A stretch of DNA of 6,862 nucleotides. It comes from Gammaproteobacteria bacterium. Lineage in GTDB: Bacteria; Pseudomonadota; Gammaproteobacteria; Competibacterales; Competibacteraceae. The translations under genes were made by a program, and so were the position numbers. Shown here piece by piece: positions 1-4,986 of this stretch (the stretch's first letter is position 1; every line of letters begins with the position of its first letter). Below the pieces are notes generated by a model. The model did not search any database and had not been told where the DNA came from. It saw only the letters and a program-made list of their open reading frames with translations. The stretch covers positions 1 through 6,862 of the forward strand of contig JAIFNF010000212.1 of assembly GCA_020047885.1 (NCBI GenBank), given 5' to 3'.

Positions 1-89
1 GTAGCCCGATGTTCTGGGCTGAGTCTGGTCAATCCAGACTTGCGGTTTTATCCACCACAAGCCTCGCCCTTTAGGGCGGGGTGATTGAC
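1..89 (+). mobile_element. Partial right end of an IS200/IS605-type element
   Basis: The sequence at 58-89 has the familiar layout of the 3' end of tnpB-bearing IS200/IS605 elements: a CAAGCC lead, a GC hairpin (61-69 pairing with 74-82, loop TTTA, one G-T at 64/79 and one at 61/82), then a short GATTGAC tail. The resemblance to the common AAGCCCC...TTTA...GGGG...GTCAC ends is from memory. Frame 1 is open from base 1 to a TGA at 82-84 and frame 3 to a TAG at 72-74, so either could be the C-terminus of TnpB. I cannot recognise TnpB residues in so short a piece. The exact boundary is uncertain by several bases. These elements make no target duplication. Confidence 0.5.
1..89 (+). ncRNA. Candidate 3' part of a TnpB guide (omega) RNA scaffold
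   Basis: Three hairpins follow one another with little space between them: 3-7 with 16-20 (AGCCC/GGGCT), 22-28 with 34-40 (AGTCTGG/CCAGACT, loop TCAAT), and 61-69 with 74-82. TnpB-associated RNAs are known to derive from the 3' end of tnpB plus the right end, with the guide taken from the DNA just past the element. The location and folding fit this, but the 5' part and the tnpB gene lie outside the window. The call depends on the IS interpretation. Confidence 0.3.
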
Positions 90-119
90 TATAAACACAG
101 TTACTATAAACACAGTTAC
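90..119. repeat. Perfect 15-bp tandem duplication
   Basis: TATAAACACAGTTAC occurs twice head to tail at 90-104 and 105-119. With the preceding AC the period-15 match runs 88-119. It begins right where the presumed IS end stops, and each unit ends in TTAC, a target tetranucleotide known for some IS200/IS605 elements. A TTGACT at 85-90 and TATAAA at 105-110 lie too close together (14 bp) for a normal sigma-70 promoter. Confidence 0.85.
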
Positions 120-186
120 CGCACAATAAGCCCTGCAGAAGGCTTTTCCTGACTTCGGACTGCCGACAATACCTGAGGAAATCGAT

Positions 187-408
187 ATGCGTATCGTGAT
201 ATTATTGATTGTACTGGCTATTATTGGGCTCACCGTGACGAAATGGCTGGGTCGTCCGGTACCGACGCCCGCCGTCTCCCAAACGCTCCCGGATCGCGCC
301 GCGCCACCTGCAGTGCCTACCCGGCCTGAAGACTTGAAAAATTTTGAAAAAGACCTCAATCGCTTTATGCAGGATGCCGCCAGGCAGCGTGAAGATAACG
401 TACCCTGA
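187..408 (+). CDS. Small membrane-anchored protein of unknown function (73 aa)
   Basis: I do not recognise this protein. It starts at ATG 187 behind a good ribosome binding site, GAGGAA at 175-180 with a 6-base gap, and ends in TGA at 406-408. Residues 2-20 are almost all Ile, Leu and Val (MRIVILLIVLAIIGLTVTKW), giving a single N-terminal membrane segment or uncleaved signal anchor. Next comes a Pro/Ala-rich linker (about 24-45), then a charged, helix-prone tail (about 46-73) rich in Lys, Asp, Glu, Arg and Gln. There is no Cys, so it is not a lipoprotein. It is divergent in strand from everything else and converges on the efflux operon across a 118-bp gap. The strong start signal and the sensible membrane-linker-helix layout argue that it is real. 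The overlapping minus-strand frames have no such signals. Confidence 0.65.
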   Translation: MRIVILLIVLAIIGLTVTKWLGRPVPTPAVSQTLPDRAAPPAVPTRPEDLKNFEKDLNRFMQDAARQREDNVP

Positions 409-419
409 GCTCCCAAGGT

Positions 420-442
420 TTTTCCACAGAATCTGTGGATAA
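420..442. promoter_or_regulatory. Inverted pair of DnaA-box-like 9-mers
   Basis: TGTGGATAA at 434-442 is the exact reverse complement of the consensus DnaA box TTATCCACA. TTTTCCACA at 420-428 is the same box with one mismatch, facing the other way. Together they form a perfect 7-bp hairpin (423-429 with 433-439, loop AAT). A single exact 9-mer could arise by chance in a window this size, and no other origin features are seen. Confidence 0.3.
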
Positions 443-492
443 GTCCATAGCAAGACCCGCATTCATCCGTGCAAGCGATTGTTTAGTCTGTA

Positions 493-536
493 CCGGATTG
501 AGTTGGCGAAAATTTCGCCAATCCACTCAAAACCGG
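493..536. repeat. Long interrupted palindrome between convergent genes
   Basis: The core is a perfect 9-bp inverted repeat, TTGGCGAAA (503-511) and TTTCGCCAA (513-521), around a single A. It extends outward through TTGAG (498-502) with CTCAA (526-530), leaving TCCA unpaired, and then CCGG (493-496) with CCGG (533-536). It covers the stop codon (527-529) of the lipoprotein gene and lies between two converging genes, a typical site for a bidirectional transcription stop. Neither strand shows a T-tract after the stem, so a classical intrinsic terminator is not supported. It may be a dispersed repeat or a protein-binding site. Confidence 0.6.
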
Positions 537-1432
537 GTCGTTGCTACGGTAGGTACCGCGCAAGTCAGCGCCCGAAAGTCCGTCCGCAGCCCGTCAAGGC
601 GTTCCCGAAGCGGTTGGCGCTGGCTATCCGTCGCCAGGCGCAGCAGGTCCGTAGTTAAAGCCACCGCCTCGGTGCGGCTGTGAGCGACCTCACGCGTATA
701 GTCCGCCGTCCGCACCGTCGCTGGCTTCTGGAACAGACCTACCAATTGACGCCGGGCACCACCTGCATCCGATCCGGCCAAAACCTCACGCACCTCGTCC
801 AACAGCCGTTGCCGGTTCGTCAACCAACCGCTTTGACCGTCCACGTTCACGCTCCATTGGCGGATGCGGGCCATCTGCTGAGGGGTCGGATCACCCATCC
901 AGGGCTTTAACCGCTTTTCCAGACGTTCGGTGCGTTCCCGCTGCCGTTCTTCCGTGGGGGGAGTCAGATACTTGGTGCGTGCCTCGACCACATCCTGATC
1001 CAGTCGGGCGAACAACTCGGTGCGCTGGGCTGGACTCAACAGCAAGAGCAACTCCGCCAAAGTAGGCGCAAATTCCGCCAGCAGTGCATCGATAAACAAC
1101 TCTAATTGTTGGAATAGCACCTGTGTTTGGGCGGAATTAGGTGCATCGATCTGCCCCTGCAACGCACCCAGCCATTCCACATAAGTCGGCAACTGGGTCC
1201 GGCAATGCCAGGCATGATGCGCCCGCAGCCGATCTGCCAGCCAGTCGCGTTGCCCGGCATCCAGCGTGACATAGCTCTCGACTTCACTGAGCAGCCAGGC
1301 ATCGACATGGTAATACGCCAGACGCATCAGACTGCAACTGGCCAGAAACAGCGTCAGCGCCAGGGCTAACCCGAATCGGCGTCTGAACACTGACGCGCCT
1401 CGCGCCCACCACGAGCGCGAGGCGTACTTCAT
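527..1432 (-). CDS. DUF6279-type outer-membrane lipoprotein
   Basis: The protein has 301 residues from ATG 1430-1432. The N-terminus is basic (several Arg), then a hydrophobic stretch and the lipobox LASC with Cys33, so it should be a lipoprotein. Ser follows the Cys, not Asp, which favours outer-membrane sorting. After the Cys comes the pattern I associate with DUF6279 proteins: aromatic residues (YY at 40-41), D44, Q61, W64, then a WHCRTQLP segment (75-82), and later a charged helix leading to KPWMGDPTPQQ. The rest is helical and Arg/Glu-rich with no enzyme motif. The frame stays open upstream to a TTG near 1462 and an ATG at 1450, but those starts overlap the previous gene and have no ribosome binding site. 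ATG 1432 leaves a 7-bp gap and has a weak GAAG. It is the last gene of the efflux operon by spacing. Its function is unknown and the family assignment is from memory. Confidence 0.75.
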   Translation of the reverse strand: MKYASRSWWARGASVFRRRFGLALALTLFLASCSLMRLAYYHVDAWLLSEVESYVTLDAGQRDWLADRLRAHHAWHCRTQLPTYVEWLGALQGQIDAPNSAQTQVLFQQLELFIDALLAEFAPTLAELLLLLSPAQRTELFARLDQDVVEARTKYLTPPTEERQRERTERLEKRLKPWMGDPTPQQMARIRQWSVNVDGQSGWLTNRQRLLDEVREVLAGSDAGGARRQLVGLFQKPATVRTADYTREVAHSRTEAVALTTDLLRLATDSQRQPLRERLDGLRTDFRALTCAVPTVATTRF

Positions 1433-1439
1433 CGAAACT

Positions 1440-1793
1440 TCAGTGCGCATGAGCCGGTTCAATGGCAGTAATGAGATAAGCGCCCTTCTCGCCGGCTTTC
1501 ATCGCAAATTTGACCTTATCGCCCGCCTTGACCTTGTTCGCCATCGCCGGGTCGGTCAACTGGAAATCCATCACCATCTGTGGCCAGTTCAGCACCGGAA
1601 TCGGCTCATGATCGATAACCAGCTTGCCCTTGGCGGCATCCACACTTTTGACCACTCCCATAGCGCTGATCGTAGCGCTGGCGGTCGCAGCGGTTGGCGC
1701 AGCGCCATGCTCATGTTTGGCCTCAGTCGCCAGCGCCAGACCATGCACACCGAGTAGCGCCGTCAACAGCGCCGGAATCATTAACTGCTTCAT
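1440..1793 (-). CDS. cusF: CusF-like periplasmic Cu(I)/Ag(I)-binding protein
   Basis: This 117-residue protein should bind Cu(I) or Ag(I) in the periplasm and hand it to the CusB-CusA pump. Residues 1-22 form a Sec signal peptide (cleavage likely after ALA). A short linker with His27 and His29 follows, then a small beta-barrel domain (about 42-113). It keeps the four metal-site residues known from E. coli CusF: His62, Trp70, Met73 and Met75, in the segment NWPQMVMDF, where Trp caps the metal and one His and two Met bind it. The tail AHAH adds two more His. ATG 1791-1793 is preceded by AAGGA (1801-1805 on the plus strand as TCCTT), 7 bases away. It lies 19 bp after cusA, downstream of a terminator-like hairpin, so its level may differ from that of cusBA. 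In E. coli the order is cusCFBA; here it follows cusA. Confidence 0.92.
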   Translation of the reverse strand: MKQLMIPALLTALLGVHGLALATEAKHEHGAAPTAATASATISAMGVVKSVDAAKGKLVIDHEPIPVLNWPQMVMDFQLTDPAMANKVKAGDKVKFAMKAGEKGAYLITAIEPAHAH

Positions 1794-1812
1794 CAGGTTT
1801 TCCTTATGGGTG

Positions 1813-1860
1813 TTAAAAACTCCCCTCTCCCGGTGGGAGAGGGGTGGGGGGTGAGGGTTC
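1813..1860 (-). repeat. Mobile palindromic repeat forming the cusA C-terminus
   Basis: From about 1860 down to the stop, the cusA frame runs through a C-rich tract and the 10-bp palindrome 1822-1844, giving the tail PSPPTPLPPGEGSF. Family members such as E. coli CusA end in a short basic tail without this. PTPL-GEG tails, and SRWERGGG on the opposite strand, are common signs of this dispersed repeat, recognised from memory. A related copy sits at the end of cusB in the same reading frame. Confidence 0.65.
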
Positions 1861-4800
1861 TACTTTCCCGATCAACGCGCTCTGCCAGATCAGATAGACC
1901 GCAGGAATCACCACTAGGGTCAACAGGGTCGCGCTGACAATGCCGCCAATCATCGGCGCGGCGATCCGCTGCATCACTTCCGACCCGGCACCCACGCCGT
2001 ACATGATCGGCAGTAACCCCACAATGATCGTCGCGACCGTCATCATTTTGGGCCGCAACCGCAGCACGGCGCCCTCAATCACCGCTTCTCGCAATTCATC
2101 TTGTGTTACAGGCCGACCGGCGATCTGTGCCATCTCCTGCCGCCGAGCCAGCGCCTGATCCAGATAGACCAGCATGACCACCCCGGTTTCCGCAGCAACC
2201 CCGGCTAGGGCGATAAAGCCGACGCCGACCGCGACTGACAGGTTGTAGCCGAGTCCGTACAGTAGCCAGACGCCGCCGAGCAGGGCAAAGGGCAGCGTGC
2301 CCATAATCAGCACCGCTTCCCCCAGTCGGCCAAAGCTCAGATACAGCAGCAGGAAGATAATCACCAGGGTCACCGGTGCCACGATTTGCAACTTCGCCAG
2401 CGCCCGCTGCAAATATTCGTACTGACCCGACCAGCGCAGTGAGTAACCCGCCGGTAAGGCCACCTGTTCCGCGACCGCCCGTTGCGCCTCGGCGATGAAC
2501 GAACCGATGTCCCGGCCCTGAATGTCCACAAAGGTAATGCCAATCAGTCGTGCATTCTCGCTTTGCAGCATCGCGGGGCCGTCGGTGATGTTCACTGCCG
2601 CCACCTGGCTCAAGGGCACCGTCGCGCCGGTCGGTGTCACCACCGGCAAGTTACGCAACTGTTCCAGCGAATCGCGCACCGCCTGCGGATAACGCAGATT
2701 GACCGGATAGCGCTCCAGTCCTTCAACGGTTTCAGTGACGTTCATGCCACCCACCGCAATATTGATGACCTCCTGCACCTCGCTGATGTTCAAACCGAGC
2801 CGGGCCGCCGCCAGACGGTCGATCACGATATCCACATAGCGCCCGCCCGCGACCCGCTCGGAATAGACTGAGGCCGCACCGGGAATCGTGCGGATGACCT
2901 GTTCCAGTTTCTCGCCGATCTGCTGGATGACGACCGGATCGCTCCCGGCCACCTTGATTCCCAGTGGGGTCTTGATGCCGGTGGCCAGCATGTTGATCCG
3001 GTTCTTGATCGGCATGACCCAGGCGTTGCTCACGCCCGGCAATTTGACAATGCGGTCCAGTTCGGCGATCAAATCGTCGGTGGTCAACCCAGGACGCCAT
3101 TCCGAACGCGGTTTCAACTGAATCGCGGTCTCAATCATGCTCAGCGGCGCGGGATCCGTCGCGGTTTCCGCCCGCCCGACCTTGCCAAACACCCGCTGCA
3201 CCTCCGGCACGGTGCGGATCAGCTTGTCGGTCTGCTGCATGATCTCGACCGCTTTACCGATGGAAACGGCGGGGAAGGTGGTGGGCATGTACAGCAAATC
3301 ACCTTCATCCAGATCCGGCATGAACTCCACGCCCAGCCGTTGCAGGGGCCACCATGCGGTCAGCGTCAACAGACCGGCTAGGATCACGATCGGCCACGGA
3401 TGCCGCAGCACCAGATTCACAAACGGCCGATAAGCCGCCATGAGCAGACGATTCAGCGGATTGCCGTCTTCCGGGAGAATATGGCCGCGCACCAGCCAGC
3501 CCATCAGCACGGGAACCAGGGTAATCGCCAGTCCCGCCGCTGCCGCCATGGCGTAGGTCTTGGTGTAGGCGAGCGGCGCGAACAGTCGCCCTTCCTGCGC
3601 TTCCAGGGCGAAAATAGGTAAAAAGCTGACGGTGACGATCAACAGCGAGAAAAACAGCGGCGGCCCGACCTCGCAGGCAGCCTGTTGCACGATGCGCCAA
3701 CGTTCCCCGGCATCACGCGGCGTGGCCTTCTCCAGATGCTTGTGCAGGTTCTCCACCATGACAATCGCCGCGTCCACCATGGTGCCGATGGCGATGGCAA
3801 TGCCGCCGAGTGAGAGAATATTGGCGTTGATACCCTGCCAGTGCATGATCGCGAAAGCCGCCAGAATGCCGATGGGCAGACTGATCAGAATCACCAGCGA
3901 GGAGCGCAGATGAAACAGGAACAGGGCGCAGACGATGACCACGACGACCAGTTCCTCGGCCAGTTTCTCACGGAGATTCTTCACCGCCCGCACGATGAGA
4001 TCGGAACGGTCGTAAGTGGGAATGATTTCGACGCCCGTCGGCAACCCGCGCTGCAACTGTTCGAGTTTGGCCTTGACACCGGCAATCGTGGTCAGCGCAT
4101 TTTCGCCAGCACGCATGACAATAATCCCGCCGACCACTTCCCCTTCGCCATCGAGTTCCGCCGCGCCGCGCCGCAATTCCGGCCCCAAGCGAATATGGGC
4201 CACATCGCCCAGCAAAATCGGCGTTCCGGTGTCGTTCACCCCCAGCGGAATTTGCTGTAAATCGGCAATTCCCTGGAGATAGCCGTGTGACCGCACCATA
4301 TACTCGGCTTCGGCCATTTCAATGACTGAACCGCCGACTTCCTGATTGGCGTTCTCAATGGCCATGCGCACTTGGGAAAGCGGCAGGTTGTAGGCGCGTA
4401 GCCGGTTGGGATCGAGAATGATCTGATACTGCTTGACCATGCCGCCGACCGTGGCGACTTCGGCGACGCCCGGCACGGATTGCAGTTCGTATTTCAGAAA
4501 CCAGTCCTGCAAAGAACGTAATTGCGCGAGGTCATGCTGGCCACTGCGATCTGCCAGCGCATATTCGTAAACCCAGCCGACTCCCGTGGCGTCTGGTCCC
4601 AGCGCGGGTTGTGCTTGTGGGGGCAAGCGGGGCGCGATCTGACTCAGATATTCCAGCACCCGCGACCGCGCCCAGTACAGGTCGGTGCCGTCTTCGAAAA
4701 TGACGTAGACATAGGAATCGCCGAACCCGGAGTAGCCGCGCACCGTGACCGCACCGGGTACGGCCAGCAGCGCCGTCGCCAGTGGGTAGGTGACCTGGCT

Positions 4801-4986
4801 TTCCACGACCTGGGGGGCCTGTCCCGGATAGTTGGTTTTGACAATGACCTGCACATCGGACAGATCGGGTAAGGCATCCAGTGGGATATTCCGGGCTGAC
4901 CAGGCACCCCACCCCGCCAGCAGCACCGCCAGTAGCAGAACCAGCACCCGGTTATGAATCGACCAGCGGATGATCGCGGGAATCAT
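1813..4986 (-). CDS. cusA: CusA-type heavy-metal RND efflux pump
   Basis: This 1057-residue inner-membrane pump (E. coli CusA has about 1047) exports Cu(I)/Ag(I) using the proton gradient, with CusB and an outer-membrane channel. The fold is complete: TM1 near 13-30, a first periplasmic loop, TM2-6 between about 342 and 500, TM7 near 530-548, a second loop, and TM8-12 between about 868 and 1037. Hallmarks of the metal branch are NIPLDALPDLSDVQV (33-47) and GTMVDAAIVM with Asp405 for proton relay, plus Glu933 and Lys980. Met567, Met617 and Met666 have the same 50/49 spacing as the E. coli metal triad (573, 623, 672 from memory), which favours Cu/Ag over the divalent ions of CzcA. The start overlaps the cusB stop (ATGA), so translation is likely coupled. 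Residues from about 1043 (EPSPPTPLPPGEGSF) are not family sequence but come from an inserted palindrome. Confidence 0.95.
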   Translation of the reverse strand: MIPAIIRWSIHNRVLVLLLAVLLAGWGAWSARNIPLDALPDLSDVQVIVKTNYPGQAPQVVESQVTYPLATALLAVPGAVTVRGYSGFGDSYVYVIFEDGTDLYWARSRVLEYLSQIAPRLPPQAQPALGPDATGVGWVYEYALADRSGQHDLAQLRSLQDWFLKYELQSVPGVAEVATVGGMVKQYQIILDPNRLRAYNLPLSQVRMAIENANQEVGGSVIEMAEAEYMVRSHGYLQGIADLQQIPLGVNDTGTPILLGDVAHIRLGPELRRGAAELDGEGEVVGGIIVMRAGENALTTIAGVKAKLEQLQRGLPTGVEIIPTYDRSDLIVRAVKNLREKLAEELVVVVIVCALFLFHLRSSLVILISLPIGILAAFAIMHWQGINANILSLGGIAIAIGTMVDAAIVMVENLHKHLEKATPRDAGERWRIVQQAACEVGPPLFFSLLIVTVSFLPIFALEAQEGRLFAPLAYTKTYAMAAAAGLAITLVPVLMGWLVRGHILPEDGNPLNRLLMAAYRPFVNLVLRHPWPIVILAGLLTLTAWWPLQRLGVEFMPDLDEGDLLYMPTTFPAVSIGKAVEIMQQTDKLIRTVPEVQRVFGKVGRAETATDPAPLSMIETAIQLKPRSEWRPGLTTDDLIAELDRIVKLPGVSNAWVMPIKNRINMLATGIKTPLGIKVAGSDPVVIQQIGEKLEQVIRTIPGAASVYSERVAGGRYVDIVIDRLAAARLGLNISEVQEVINIAVGGMNVTETVEGLERYPVNLRYPQAVRDSLEQLRNLPVVTPTGATVPLSQVAAVNITDGPAMLQSENARLIGITFVDIQGRDIGSFIAEAQRAVAEQVALPAGYSLRWSGQYEYLQRALAKLQIVAPVTLVIIFLLLYLSFGRLGEAVLIMGTLPFALLGGVWLLYGLGYNLSVAVGVGFIALAGVAAETGVVMLVYLDQALARRQEMAQIAGRPVTQDELREAVIEGAVLRLRPKMMTVATIIVGLLPIMYGVGAGSEVMQRIAAPMIGGIVSATLLTLVVIPAVYLIWQSALIGKVEPSPPTPLPPGEGSF
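1815..1844 (-). terminator. Terminator-like hairpin at the cusA 3' end (mobile palindrome)
   Basis: CCCCTCTCCC (1822-1831) and GGGAGAGGGG (1835-1844) pair perfectly over 10 bp with loop GGT. In the direction of the operon (minus strand) the stem is followed by AG and then TTTTT (1819-1815), the layout of an intrinsic terminator. It lies inside the last codons of cusA, and the T-tract runs into the TAA stop. It could reduce transcription of cusF and the lipoprotein gene, or protect the cusBA message end. The stem is of a type dispersed in many proteobacterial genomes. Confidence 0.5.

Noticed and set aside
85..110. TTGACT...TATAAA as a promoter for the 73-aa gene
   Set aside because: The spacing is 14 bp instead of about 17, so I do not call it, although a promoter at the IS edge remains possible.
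423..439. Hairpin as a terminator for the 73-aa gene
   Set aside because: The stem is perfect, but no T-tract follows it on the plus strand, and on the minus strand it is followed by A residues.
48..462. Two minus-strand open frames covering the small plus-strand gene
   Set aside because: Neither has a clear ribosome binding site. One runs through the IS hairpin and tandem repeat. The plus-strand frame has a strong start signal and a sensible protein layout.
2732..3700. Minus-strand alternative frames inside cusA (2732-3100 and 3305-3700)
   Set aside because: They are out-of-frame readings of cusA, with Arg/Gly/Ala-rich translations of no family resemblance. The cusA frame is intact throughout.
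3841..4260. 139-aa open frame on the plus strand opposite cusA
   Set aside because: It is the complement of a strongly conserved pump gene, has no ribosome binding site I can see, and the polar His/Asp/Gln-rich translation is typical of antisense frames. The same holds for other plus-strand frames at 2482-2871, 5185-5613 and 6084-6452.
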